Source: Rhodocollybia butyracea (lineage: Eukaryota; Basidiomycota; Agaricomycetes; Agaricales; Omphalotaceae). Taken from it: 64,000 bases of DNA. Position 1 is the stretch's first letter. Each line of letters starts with the position of its first letter. Shown here in pieces: positions 47,065 through 58,687 of this stretch. The translations under genes were made by a program, and so were the position numbers. The notes under the pieces were generated by a model. The model saw only the letters and a list, made by a program, of their open reading frames with translations, did no database searches and was not told where the DNA came from. The DNA is taken from positions 1 to 64,000 of the forward strand of contig JADNRY010000324.1 of NCBI GenBank assembly GCA_015501585.1. Direction: 5' to 3'.

Positions 47065-48890
47065 TCTGTTTGTAGCCTTGGTGTAGCCTATCTGTTGCCA
47101 ATTTGTAGCCTCAGAGTAGCCTATCTGTAGACCATCCATAGCCAATTTGTAGCCCGGGTGTTGCCTACTTGTAATTTATATAGCCTATCTATAGTCTATT
47201 TATAGCCTTGATGTAACCTATCTGTTGCCAATTTATAGCCTCCAAGTAGCCTATCTGTAGACCATCTATAGCCTATTTGCACACTTGGTGTAACTTATCT
47301 GTTGCCTATTTGTTACCTCTGAGTAGCCTATCTGTAGACCATCCATAGCCTATTTGTACCCCTGGTGTTGCCCACTTGTAATCTATCTGTAGCCTATCTA
47401 TAGTCTAGTTGTTGCCTTGGTATTGCCTGGATGTAATCAATCTGTAGTCTATCTGTAACCTATTTGTAGCCTCAGAGTAGCCTATCTGTAGACCGTCCAT
47501 AGCATATTTGTATCCCTGAGGTTGCCTACTTGTAATCTATCTGTAGCCTTGGTGTCACCTATCTGTATTGGTGTCACCTATCTGTATTGGTGTCACCTAT
47601 CTGTATTGGTGTCACCTATCTGTTGCATATTTGTAGCCTTGGAGTAGCCTATGATCTGTAGCCCATCCATAACCTATTTGTAGCCCTGGTGTTGCCTACT
47701 TGTAATCTATGGTGAGCCTGTCTATAGCCTATTTGTAGCTTTGGTGTTGCCTCCTTGTAGTCTATCTGTAGTCTATCTGCAGCCTATTTGTACCCTTGAT
47801 GTAACCTATCTGTGGCCTATTTGTAGCCTTGGAGTAGCCTAGCTGTAGACCATCCATAGCCTATTTGTACCCTTGGTGTTGCCTCCTTGTAATCTATCTA
47901 TAGCCTATCTATAGTCTATTTGTAGCCTTGGAGTAGCTTACCTGTAGCCCATCCATCGCCTATTTGTACCCCTGGGGTTGCCTACTTGCAATCTATCTGT
48001 TGCCAATCTATAGTCTATTTGTAGCCTTGGTGTAACCTATCTATTGTGTGTTTGTAGCCTTGGAGTAGCTTACCTGTAGCCCATCCATAGCTCACTTGTA
48101 CCCCTGGTCTTGCCTACTTGTAATCTATCTGTAGCCTATCTATAGCCTATTTGTAGCCTTGGTGATGCCTACTTGTAACCTATCTGCAGCCTATCTATAG
48201 TCTATATATAGCCTTGGTGTCACCTATCTGTTGAGTAGCCTATCTGTAACCCATCCATCACTTATGTGTAGCACTGGTGTTGCCTACTTGTAATCTATCT
48301 GTAGCCTGTCTGTAGCCTGTCTGTACCCTTGATGTAACCTATATGTAGCCTCAGAGTAGCCTATCTGTATCCCTTCCATGGCCTATCTGTACCCCTGGTG
48401 TTGACTACTTGTACTCTATTTGTAGCCTATCTGCACCCTTGATGTAAGGATGGATGGACACAAGTCCAGTTCCTTACAGGTGACCCACAGATTTGACCCA
48501 TGAGAATACCCATCTGACCCAGATCCGCCGGATCCAGGTACCCGTTCCCACGGGTCCAGATTGGTCACAGGTCATCCTTTGGGGATTCCTAGACCTTATA
48601 ATGTACCATTTTAGTACAAATACTGGCAGATTGACCTGCGTGACCCAGATCCGCCGGATCCAGGTACCTGTTTCCCACAGGTCAGGATTATTTTTGGCCA
48701 GTACCAATGCAGCGGATCTGGGTTGACCTGGATCCAGACTTGTGTCTATCTCTACCTTGATGTAGCCTATCCATACTCTACTCATATAGCCTTAGTGTTG
48801 CCTATCTGTAGCCTATTTGTAGCCTCAGCATTGCCTATCTGTGCCCTTTGTGTAGCCTATCCATAGACTATCTGTACCCTCTTTGTAGTC
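47056..48890 (+). repeat. 11-bp satellite array C
   Basis: 11-bp phase holds over long runs (for example 47930-48230). It is interrupted by the MITE at 48445-48754. Four copies of a 19-bp unit TATTGGTGTCACCTATCTG-type lie at ~47558-47627. Confidence 0.93.
48445..48754. mobile_element. hAT-like MITE, GATGGACAC family, perfect TSD
   Basis: Ends TAAGGATGGATGGACAC and GACTTGTGTCTATCTCTA; flanks ccttgatg on both sides (48437-48444, 48755-48762). It is the inverted partner of 32318-32625. Confidence 0.87.
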
Positions 48891-50266
48891 TTGACTATAT
48901 TTTACTTCAACATAATATCTTGTTTCACTTCAATCTTATAACCATCCTATTTCTATTTATCTTCTCAAACTTTTCACATTCATTCTCCATTTTCTATACA
49001 TGCTCCTTCTTATTATTTTGATATGCCTTTAAATATTCTCCATGGTATATCCCTTTCATTTCCATAAGTCTTACTTCTCCAATATTAGACCCCAAGTGAA
49101 CAATTGTGACATCATCAGCTATTCAAACTTCTCATAACATCCACATTTGCTCTTTGTATGTTTTCTGTCTGTTCATTCAAATGTTATGAAATAATGATCA
49201 ATATACCTGAAAGTGCAGTTGTCATAATCCATCAAAATCATCTTGATGCCCTTGTGCTGCCCTATATCATAGCTTAGCATAACTCTTTCACCATTTCTTG
49301 TGTTTGAGCTGCATGTTTTTTCAATAATGATGCATCTTCATTTTGAACAGATAAGAAACTTATAGGCACCAAATAGATACAATAGTTCATACATTGATTC
49401 ACTGTATGTCAGTAATCATGACATTAATATTATGCTAATGACATACCTCATACTTCCTATATATCTTTACTAAAACCTGCAACGTCTGCAATGGATTAAC
49501 AGGGACATTCACTTTTCATATACTCATTATAGTTTTATTATTCATAGCATAACTTACATAAACCAGCATTCTGTGGTATCAGCATTGCATTACTGAAGAT
49601 TCATAAAATTATGTTAAACATTATTTATCTTTAGTGTAATTCCAGCATATATTCTCTATGTTCTGCAATTAATAATGAAGATGTGTTTGCATGATTATGG
49701 CTCATTATAGGTAAAAAACTGGAGTATAACTTGAGCAAAATTATAGCATATATATTTCACAATTATGGCACATTATATGTAAAAAAATCAAAAATCTACT
49801 TCTCATAAGTTCAGTAAAATTATAGCGAGAATTCTGCATAACTTTTCCATACATCTTTACAATTCATAGAAAACATATATGCATTATTTATATATGTTTG
49901 CTCAGCATATATATTTCATAATTCTTGCTCCTTATAAAGAAGAAACCAGAAAGCGGCTTCTCATAAGTTCAGCAAAATTATAGCAGATGTTTTGAATAAT
50001 GTTTCTGTATGTCTTTTGTATGTAGCACAAGGAATGAGGGATATATAAGCATTATATATTGACTGGAAGTACTATGTTTCCACCATATGTTCAGGATGAC
50101 TTTTGCCCCTTACACATATTTAATTGTAAATCTATATGTCTCAGCTTTAACATGATTTTACAATGTTTTCAATGAAAGCATCAGAAAATATGTGAATCCC
50201 ACTTGGTGAGATTTTCACATTTGTTCAACATATATCATGGTGAATCATGTGAACCTGCATCCAGTG
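48890..50266. repeat. AT-rich tail of the satellite family, copy C
   Basis: Collinear with 13880-15354 and ending at the same GCATCCAGTG word (50257-50266). It lacks a ~100-bp piece present in copy A (near 14750-14850). It directly abuts the truncated F-box gene. Confidence 0.85.
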
Positions 50267-51440
50267 CCAAGATTTTGGAAAATCATTTTGATTCGAACCT
50301 TGCCCATGCCGCCTACCGCACTGTAACATCATCGATAAGGGCTAGTCCTGCCAATTTTTCAGGGCGAAATTTTCGGATGTCAAAATATTTCAGATGAGTG
50401 GAGCGCCTCCAGTGACGGGTGACTGTATGTGACAAACCGTTATCCCTTCTCTTATTTCTTGCAATTGGTATGCATCTGAGGTTTTTTTCATCCTCTTTCC
50501 ACTTGTTTTGCTTGTTTCGGACTCGAAGCTTGATGTAAATGTGATCGAGATGCTCATGCCATCTGTGTCCTTCAGGGCATAGAACAGCTAGCAATTTTGT
50601 ATACATGAGAAGGGGCATGCAAAGCCAATACGAAGCCATACTAAGGTAAATATGTAAGGTAAATATGTAACAAAAAAAAGTGGCTGTGGTATAAGTAGTT
50701 GATCTCTTCATTTTTTGCTCTTCTGTACCCTTTACATTGCTCCAAGAATATCCCTCGTTGTAGGGAACTGTCTACGTGACACAAGGTGACAGATGGTGAT
50801 TGCATTGCGCCATCATATGATCGTAGCGCCTTGTAGCGCTGGCGTAAAATATTTTGATACCCGAAAGTTTTCGCCCTGAAAAATTGGCAGGACTAGCCCT
50901 AAAACTCAACAAGGGAAAGCGCAGTTCAGAGAGGATGTCGTAATCTGTTAATGAGTATCCCTCAAACGTGAACGTTTTCCAACGCCAAGCATGTTCTGCA
51001 AGGCAGATCAAGGAAGGAATTTCCTTATACTCAGTTGGACCAACTATACCAAGTACAAGCCTTAGTGGCCAGTCACCCGATATTTCCAGATATCAAGTAA
51101 CTGTACCAATGAAGCCAGCGAAGGTCTCAAACAACTCGTCTTCATCTAAGGACGTAGTGTACATCTCCACTCTTATATTTGCCCACAAACTAGGTGATGA
51201 CAGCGCAAGATTACGCCAACAAGAGCATACGGAGCTGATTGCCATTGCAGGGAGATCACAGATGACGGGAGATGTCATTTCAATGGCAGGACCACGGTTT
51301 TCGAATTCCCCTTCTAGCCCCCATGGATAGCATTTGAGATTATTTGTTTCGCATACGTCCTGGAAAATGAGCAATAAAGTTTCGGCTGGCAGCTTGCGCA
51401 TCCTTAATGCTGCTGCGCAGCAATCCCCGACTACAAGATT
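50267..51440 (-). pseudogene. F-box protein gene, interrupted by a MITE
   Basis: From ~51440 the minus strand reads AALRMRKLPAETLLLIFQDV, the F-box start of Agaricomycete F-box proteins, with VICDLPAMAISSVCSCWRNL and SPSLWANIRV completing the domain. After an intron near 51100 it continues GDWPLRLVLGIVGPTEYKEI and SLICLAEHAWRWKTF to FPLLSF at ~50905. There it runs into the MITE at 50338-50900, and beyond that it meets the AT-rich repeat at 50266, so the 3' part is lost. The intact protein would be a substrate receptor for SCF ubiquitin ligase; this copy should not work. Upstream exons above 51440 are uncertain. Confidence 0.72.
50338..50900. mobile_element. MITE (563 bp) with ~58-bp TIRs inside the F-box gene
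   Basis: AGGGCTAGTCCTGCCAATTT at the left and its complement at the right are inverted repeats extending ~58 bp with few mismatches (GGGCGAAA, TCAAAATATTT). No ORF. A clear target duplication was not found. Confidence 0.85.
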
Positions 51441-51602
51441 AACACCTGCTTTACATATTTAGTGATGGTACCAGCTATTGATCAGTTAAGAGTAAAAGCG
51501 CTAACTGGAGGGTAACTACAGGCACTCACAGCCCACTCAAGATCACAGTACAACTAAGTTAACGGAATGATCCACAGGAAATGCACACTGTTACATAACA
51601 AG

Positions 51603-53073
51603 TTATGTATCATATTCCAGACAAGGTACAGATAGGTTATCTGTACAGACTTGGACATGTACTTTAGGTAGTTTCATGGTGCATACAAGCTTGTCCAAGA
51701 CAGATATCTGCATCCCGGTCATACCACTCTGAATGCCTGGCCAGAATGATACTGTAAGCTCTTTGAGTTGTGGTAATGTGTTGAATACGCGCTCATAAAA
51801 ACGCATACTGCTCGACTTAGACAAGGTTAGAGTTATCTAATGAAGATAAATTTCAATGTTGCTCACAAATAATTCATTGCTATCACATATTAATATGCAC
51901 CCAAAGCTTCGCAATTGGGTGCAAGCATTCAGCAGTGGCTGGACATCTTCCAGAGATATGCCTTTCATGGGCTAGAAATTTAGGGAAGTGATGGTCATTG
52001 GTGTGGCACGCCTTCAAAGCCCAGAAAGTGACAAAGGATGATGGATTGCGGTAACGGATCTGTAATTTCTGAAGTGAGCAATGCTGCATCACCTCTATGG
52101 CTGTTGTTGTAAATCCGTCGAAGTGCACCAAGTTGGATAGCGAATGACATAGTTGACTTTAGATCATTGATATATCTGTCATTGGTACTGTATACCAAGC
52201 TCCGGTGATGTCTGAGGAATCCCGAAGTATTGAGCTGAACATTACCGCCTAAGTAACTGAATGGAAAGGTAAAGTCAAGATCATTGAGAACCGCTTGTAG
52301 CTCAGTGACAGGAATTGTAGTGGTCGTGTGTAAACGTAGAACCAGTGTAGTGAGGTTAGGGCTTTTTATGTGCAAGTCTTGTATAATTCTTGCAATTACA
52401 AAGTACTTGGCTATATGAGACCAGTATTAGGATGTATGAAGCCCAAGGTATTTGCTAACTTACGCGCAAATTGTACATCATTGAATGCAAAATTTAAGGA
52501 AGTCATTGAGTTTGAGAACAATGCTTTCTATGGTACATGTTAAGCAGTCAATATTCAAAGTGATCATAGGCTTACTGTAAGGTTTATGTTTGCATCATTT
52601 TCTGGACAAGACAGCCGAATACGAACACAATGTATATTGAAATGAATGCCAGGTTTGAATCCATGGAGAAGCCATCCAATTGAGAGGTGGTAGGATTCGA
52701 GTCTTAAGGAATCCAACTTCCCGTCTTGGGAAAGTAACACGGCTTGAAAGGCAAGATGACATTCCCAATCAGTAGGAGGAATTCAAGCACCATTTGAGCT
52801 ATCCAGACAAAGATCTTGGACAAATGATGTGGGATGGGATGCGAACTGTACATTCTGTAGATGGTGGGCACGTGTTAACGCAACTGTAGCTCTGTGTGTC
52901 GATTTCTGGTACAGCATTCTGCCTAAGATCTCTGCAAACTTAAAGCACACACTATAAAGCGAGTACACCAATTGTCGATCTAAATATTCTTCTCCAATTT
53001 CGGATAGCAGTTCATTAGGAAGATCTTTGAGTCCTGGGAGAGAGATTTTCAGTAATACAATTTCATGATGCAC
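51603..53073 (-). pseudogene. Second F-box/LRR-like gene, decayed
   Basis: The minus strand opens with LPGLKDLPNELLSEIGEEYL and VYSLYSVCFKFAEILGRMLY (F-box, ~53043-52900). After DSSNGA there is TGA at 52785-52783, and the frame continues IPPTDWECHLAFQAVLLSQD and GWLLHGFKPGIHFNIHCVRI. Downstream pieces with leucine-rich character follow (PNLTTLVLRLHTTTTIPVTE at ~52360, LPQLKELTVSFWPGIQSG at ~51770), separated by probable introns. It is typical of basidiomycete F-box proteins with loose LRR tails. The in-frame stop and patchy frames suggest a pseudogene. It lies directly 3' of the DUF6570 remnant on the same strand. Confidence 0.6.
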
Positions 53074-53079
53074 GACAGA

Positions 53080-53700
53080 TTACCTTTCATTGGTGGTACG
53101 TAGTTGTAGTAGTAATGGTATATTTGTTGTGCAACGAACCAAGTGTTCACAGGTAAATTGTGGCCGGCAGGGAAGTTTCACTAGAGAATCCTTCCTTAAT
53201 TTCAGTGATCCAATAAAGACAATACTTATCAAATCATTTAAATCTGATGGAGCCCACCGCAAAGTGGTGGCATTTTCAAACAGTTTCATTGGATGAGCAC
53301 AGGTATTTCCATGCAGTTGAAGGGGATCTTCAGGGGAGGAAGATCCATATAATCGTGCAACGTGTGCAGTGGTACGACACAAACTGCATGCCATCTCTTC
53401 AACCCATGTAAGTGCTTGCAACTCAGGTAGCAACTCGCCTTGATACAGACAGTTGTTCGGGGCTAAACGTGGCATAGTAGATTGGCTCAGTGCACCTTTA
53501 CATTCAACACATAAGTACATTTCAATTGTACCAGATGAACAAGTTGAAGAAAGACATATGCCTTTAGGTTCCAAAAGGAGGCCATCCAAAGATTGGTCAA
53601 TATAGGTGAATCGCCATTGAAGGCGGCAATGTTCAGTTCTACTTAACTTTGCTTCTCCTGTCCTGTAGCGGCAAACTCTGCCAATTGAGTACTTATTGTA
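53080..53700 (-). pseudogene. DUF6570 domain (Helitron-associated) fragment
   Basis: From ~53700 the minus frame reads NKYSIGRVCRYRTGEAKLSR, then a Cys pair (LCVEC), MPRLAPNNCLYQGELLPEL, LTWVEEMACSLCRTTAHVA, LQLHGNTCAHPMKLFENA, and LNDLISIVFIGS. The blocks LTWVEEM, TAHV.RL, HGNTCAH and VFIGS are hallmarks of DUF6570, which in basidiomycete genomes sits upstream of the Helitron helicase-like and Pif1 domains. Those later domains are absent here; the frame stops at 53080, six codons before the F-box frame begins in phase. A Helitron remnant, possibly joined to a captured F-box gene, fits best. Confidence 0.75.
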
Positions 53701-53755
53701 GTGAGAAGGAATTGAGGGAAGCCTCGTACTACAAAAATTGCAAGAACAATGTCCT

Positions 53756-54134
53756 CATCATCAGGAAAAGCCGCTTTTGCCTAGGTGACCCCAGAGTGGC
53801 CTAAAGTAAACTAGGTGACCTATGAATCCTATGGCATCCTAGGAATTTGGGCTTGTCCCTTGCCAGTCAAGGCTCTTGAGGATTCCCTAGGCAAGCCTAG
53901 GTTTTCCCAGGTTTGCCCAGGTGCTCCTGGGGAACACCTGGGGAACACCTGGGCAAACCTGGGCAAACCTAGGCTTGCCCTGGGTTTGCCTAGGATACCC
54001 TAGGGAATCCTCAAGAGCCTTGACTGGCAAGGGACGAGCCCAAATTCCTAGGATGCCATAGGATTCATAGGTCACCTAGTTTGCTTTAGGCCACTCTGGG
54101 GTCACCTAGGCAAAAACAGCTTTTCCTGATGATG
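53756..54134. mobile_element. Palindromic fold-back element (379 bp)
   Basis: CATCATCAGGAAAAG at 53756 is inverted at 54120-54134, and pairing continues inward almost to the centre near 53940, giving arms of ~170 bp with few mismatches. The centre is rich in CCTGGG/CCCAGG words. A decayed relative is at 20750-20990. Confidence 0.9.
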
Positions 54135-54255
54135 GTCAAAGGGGGTGTCCATAGCAATTTCATTGCTGAATGTTAACTCACTAAGGTAAGTACTTAGTAT
54201 CAGTAAGTGATTCAAATGACAAATAATACAACGACTGAAATTCTCTCTGAATACA

Positions 54256-54760
54256 TCACACAATAAGTTGATTCAGGCTCAACGACTGCATTGAACTAAA
54301 GCCATGATCTGACGTTGAAATATACACTGAAGCTTTTTCATAGTAATGAATTCTGAAGTAAAGTTTGAGCATGTCAATAGCCTCAGGTTCTATATCATCC
54401 AATAACTTTACCAAGCAAGGAAGAAACTGTACATTGAGAAAAGGATGACTGGCACGTTCAACTACTTCTCTTGGAAAGGACTTCATTATTGCTCTCGAAA
54501 TTTCAGTACCAAATGTCACAATAACTGTTTTAGCACATGCAACATAGATTTGTTCTGCAGGAAGACAATGCATATGGGCTAGAATTGAGGGCAATTCATC
54601 CAGAATATTCTTAATTGCCTTTGATTTTGTGGTAACATCAAGCGGATGTGAAGGTATTGAATTTAGAACTGCAGTGGTTAATTTTTTTTAAATTCAATTC
54701 AACTACAAGAGGTTCATTCATCTGAAGCCACACTGGTATGGAGTTACAAACTGCAGCATA
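54256..54760 (-). pseudogene. Unknown protein, minus strand, one shift in an A run
   Basis: Reading downward: NEPLVVELNLKK, a one-base shift in the A8 run at ~54685, then LTTAVLNSIPSHPLDVTTKS, DELPSILAHMHCLPAEQIYV and PFLNVQFLPCLVKLLDDIEP, ending at 54256. It is helical in character. An upstream piece (54929-54744) reads LEDVFVRINLCCSL and may belong to the same gene. I do not recognise the family. It lies between the palindromic element and a region with repeated TTTTGAAACACTACGGGA words (54905, 55066, 55238). Confidence 0.4.
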
Positions 54761-55469
54761 AGTTGATTCTAACGAAGACATCCTCAAGGTCAGTGGCTGT
54801 TGTTGACGGGGTAAGACAAAGACGGAAAAAGCAAGATGCAGGTTTTACTAGGAGATCAAGCTGAGGCTGTAGAACGAAGATCGGGATACTATCATTCCCA
54901 CAGTGTTTCAAAATCCCGTAGTGTTTCAAAATGTCCTTTGAAGGTTATTCTGTCACAAATCTCACTAAGTATGCTCTGGAAATGAAATGTATACTGGTCT
55001 TTTCTATGTTGCCAGTGTTTTTAGAATCAAATTCCATTAGATATTCGCTGCACAAGCATTTTCTGATTTTTTGAAACACTACGGGAAATGCACCGGGAAA
55101 GCTCTCGAGCTCGAATAGCATAAAATTGGATAATAAAAAATAGATAGAAAGTTTCGTTCAGTACCATCCTCCATTCCCTCTAAATCCGGTGGCCATCGAG
55201 GGAGGTTAAAGGCATTTGCAGCATGCTTTTTAAAAAATTTTGAAACACTACGGGAGTGATAGTAGTGGCAACTATCCCGCATACCGGATCATCAGTTAAA
55301 TATCCCGACATAGCGGATTTGGTACTTGCACATGATATGATTAGATAGGACTTCTGAAACAACCGGCATTGCGGCGACTCATAAGTGGAAGGACCGGCAG
55401 CTCGGCTCAACATCAGGTGGGAAAGAGATACCCGATCTGGCGGTTTTGGAAGAATCCAACACTCATTTG

Positions 55470-55760
55470 ACACCTACAAGACCCTCCCTTCCCTTCGGTC
55501 AGAGTCAGGGATCGGTGAAAGCAATGAGAGCAACTGGGCTCTCTGTGTGTCAAGGCGAGCTATTTCAGAATTATGACATTTGATGTCTTTGTCCACCAGA
55601 GCCAACATGGTCCTGAGCTCGTTTGTTTGTTTCGGGTAACCACAGATGGTTCAAATTCGAAGCAAAGATTGTGTTCCAATGCAGAAAGTTCCTCAGAGCT
55701 GAGGCTGACGGGTATTCCTAAAGAGCTAGCATGTCCTGGGCGAGGTGGCCTTGTCATTCG
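55470..55760 (-). pseudogene. F-box-type N-terminal coiled-coil fragment
   Basis: One minus frame reads SLSSEELSALEHNLCFEFEP. After a shift another reads ELRTMLALVDKDIKCHNSEI and ARLDTQRAQLLSLLSPIPDS. This is the usual N-terminal layout of basidiomycete F-box proteins (short helix, then a coiled coil before the F-box), but no F-box follows. Low confidence. Confidence 0.35.
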
Positions 55761-55799
55761 GGAAGAAAGGGTTTCTGAATACTAAAGCGCCCAAACGTT

Positions 55800-58397
55800 A
55801 GGCGCGTTCTCACTCGCACGAGGCAAAAAACACTGCATCCGCGGCACATATGGCGCAATGAGTGCCACTGAATTCAAAAGTTGTATTCATACAAACACAC
55901 CTCTACCCGGTTCAAGCCTGGTTCAAGGACATCGATTCCGAAAGGGACTTGGGGTACTGTGACGAGTTGCAATACCAATTTATTATACCTTTGCCCAGTC
56001 GTTCCAGGCTTCAGCTTCGGCAGCCACCACTTGTAGATTGACAATGTTCAAATCGAATTTGAACGCTGTGAATGCGGTTTTATCCGCCGATCCCTCTGAG
56101 TTTGATTCCTCGTTCCTGATCCACTAATCCTAGGCCTAGGCCTAACTACAGCTCAGCGCTCAGCGCTCATCAACACCAACGACGAACTAACACCCATGCA
56201 GCATGAGGTACCACCCCTGACGAAAAAAGAGCTTAAATTTGCTCCTTCAACCACGCATCCAGATCTAAGCATCTAATAGTCCTGGTAACACCCCCGTATC
56301 ACGGCGCAATACCACCCCCGACGCAACGAAACAAAAAGAAAAGTTATTCCGCCTTGGATACCGGATACGATCAAAATCGTTCCAGCGTCAACATGATGGA
56401 TGTAAGCATGTCCGATTGTCATCATGCTATGGAGAGCTAGGAAGCGCCGAGGAACAAAGAACGGTCAGGAACTGGACAGCCTGACCATAAGGCCATAGCT
56501 TTGAAGCTGTGCGGGTTGGCCTGGCGATTCCGGCAACAGACACATCCACTCGAGACCTCATCGATCATCCCCTATCGCCATGTTCCATAATCAACTATTG
56601 TCATCTCATTCCCTGAGAAGCACACAAACTTTCCCAACTCTTCTGGCAATATCGCTACCACCGACACGTCATCACTGTACTCATCGATATGACCAAACGC
56701 GTCTTCTCAGTATTACAGTAGAACACCTGGCTGACGGACACAATGCGCGTGAGCTCGAGAGGTATGGACATTTGGTTGTGGCGTCGTGGAGGCAAGGAGC
56801 ATGGGCGGAGCCGAATTTACTGCCGTAAAGGGTTATGGTGGCAGTTACTATTAGTTTTTGGGTTTAGAGATGGCGTTCGGTTCGATTTGAGTTTGGTTCT
56901 TGGTAATGGGAGAGGATGGGCGTGGAGATGGGTTCGACATTCGCTTTATTTGGATTACCTTCGGTTTCAACAGGTTTCGTTCAATCGTTCCTCCGAGTTA
57001 TATATCCGACGACTACTGTCCTATTATCAGTGAAGTTTTTGGAAGCGCTCGTCCTGTCCGAAAATTTTCAAAGTTACGTTGTTTAGACAAGAAACCTCGC
57101 TTGAGGAGCGAGGTTTCTTGTCTAAACAACGTCAACCCCCTAAGGGCTTGGTGACCAGGCTAGTGAGGAAGGAATGTTCTTTCAAAACTTCCAAGTACCA
57201 GTAACTGATATTGGCAGGCCGCATCCGAGAGCATTCACAGGGCTTGAGGAGTGGATTTTGTGGCTCTACACTCCCGAGGTAGGCTAACTTAAACAGCATA
57301 TAAAAACTTTCATCATGCTGCGATTGCGATACCGTTCAGTCCTCTAATATGGATTTCTCTTCTCGTTCTGCTAACCCCCGTTCTGCTCCCGCCTCACTAC
57401 GGAAGGACTCTCTTTGTACGACATGGATTGCAGGAATAGCCGAGCAGTGGGAGAAGTAGGAGTTGCGACAACTCCCTCATGGAACGAGCCATCACTTCCA
57501 CGCTGTTGCGAAAGAAAGGTTAATCGAAGCTATGATGTTTGGTTCTACCTTACTACTTGTTTTCTATGTACCTTACCTCGCATCCTATTACCGCCAATTC
57601 TGGCCCCAGCATTGTTGTCACTAGCACCGGCACCACATACCACCACTGCTCTTAACTCAAGCCAACTTAACACCTCTGAACAGTTCGATGCCATTGAAAT
57701 CAGCGAGACAGACATTCGCCAAAACATCTAAACCCAAAACACAAATGCCTGGAACCTCCAAATTTTCGGTAATGTTCGAGTAAGCACGCTCGCGCCTTGT
57801 AGACGGTGAAAGGGGCTGTGGAAGGATAAGGGAATCACAAGGACAAGCGACAGGAGGCACTTGAATCTGCTGCAATTTTTAGCTCGAAAGAGGGCGATGA
57901 CGGAGACGTAACCGTCGATCTCGACGTAGTCGGAGAAGGGCATTGGAGCGGGAGCGATCTGAAGGAGAAGCTCCGCTCGCGCTGAAGATGTCTATGTTCG
58001 ATTCCGACAATTGATTTGGGTGTTGAGATAATTGATGATCAGTGTAAGCACAGAAGGTGGAAGGCAAAGGAGAAGTGGAGAAAGGAGTGGAGTTGTAAAG
58101 TTGTAAGCTTGATGTGCCTGGGTATAGTCCTAGTGGATGAATGGAAGTAACTAGTGAGTACTTGATTTTAATTATATCTTTGAGAGCTGATTTTCTTCTC
58201 ATTTTTTCGCCGGCCTAGGCAAGCGACGAAACAGAAAGGGAGTGCGAACGTGCTGGTAGCAGGCGGCGGGACGTATGTTCCAGGCGATCCTGGTGACTCG
58301 TTCCAGAATAGCAACTCCATACAGAGACTGATGGACTCTATACCTATAGCTCAAACTTCGGTCCCATCAACCCTAGTCCCACCATTGCACTAGACTC
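55800..58397. other. Intergenic region, no supported gene
   Basis: Overlapping ORFs at 56580-57150, 57414-57730 and 57728-58200 (minus) lack recognisable motifs. GC content is higher than in the satellite. The only firm structure is the hairpin at 57076-57132. Confidence 0.45.
57076..57132. repeat. Perfect 26-bp-stem hairpin, 5-nt loop
   Basis: 57076-57101 (ACGTTGTTTAGACAAG...CTCGCT) is exactly complementary to 57107-57132. The loop is tgagg. Pairing resumes after one bulged base (GTT outside, CAAC opposite). Confidence 0.97.
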
Positions 58398-58530
58398 TGT
58401 TGGTATGAGCCGAGACGCTGTACGTAGTTTACGGTCCGTAGTCACATGTTAAATTACTTGCTTGTCTTAATACCACGTCGTCGTTTATCGTTCGCGTCCT
58501 TTTGTGGATATCCGGGTCTAAAGTTTAACA
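58398..58530 (+). repeat. 5' LTR of the gag-only element (133 bp)
   Basis: TGTTGGTATGAGCC...AGTTTAACA; matches 60051-60184 except for one inserted C. Confidence 0.93.
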
Positions 58531-58540
58531 GGTTATGGGC
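58531..58540 (+). promoter_or_regulatory. Primer-binding site of the gag-only element
   Basis: GGTTATGGGC directly after the LTR: the same 10 nt that begin the 13-nt site of both copia elements, complementary to the initiator tRNA-Met anticodon arm. Confidence 0.7.
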
Positions 58541-58687
58541 AAGTGTTAACCACTGCTCTGCTGCTCAACTATTTCCTAGGTCTTTTCCTATTGTTAGCTG
58601 TCACGATCAGCACCTCCCTTTTTATTGCCTGCTGTCACGATCAGCTACCTCTATCCCATCCTTTCTCATCCACCATCTTATTCTATC

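Larger units (their letters stand above)
45370..49856 (+). repeat. Large inverted repeat, right arm (~4.5 kb)
   Basis: Partner of 31218-35650. It holds satellite (45370-45915), the gag-like fragment (45915-47056), satellite with a MITE (47056-48890) and the AT-rich tail to 49856. Beyond that the tail continues alone to 50266. One satellite VNTR is longer here than in the left arm (see 47560). Confidence 0.92.

Noticed and set aside
57414..58202. Overlapping ORFs on both strands as genes
   Set aside because: No recognisable domain, no splice-supported structure, and the frames overlap on opposite strands.
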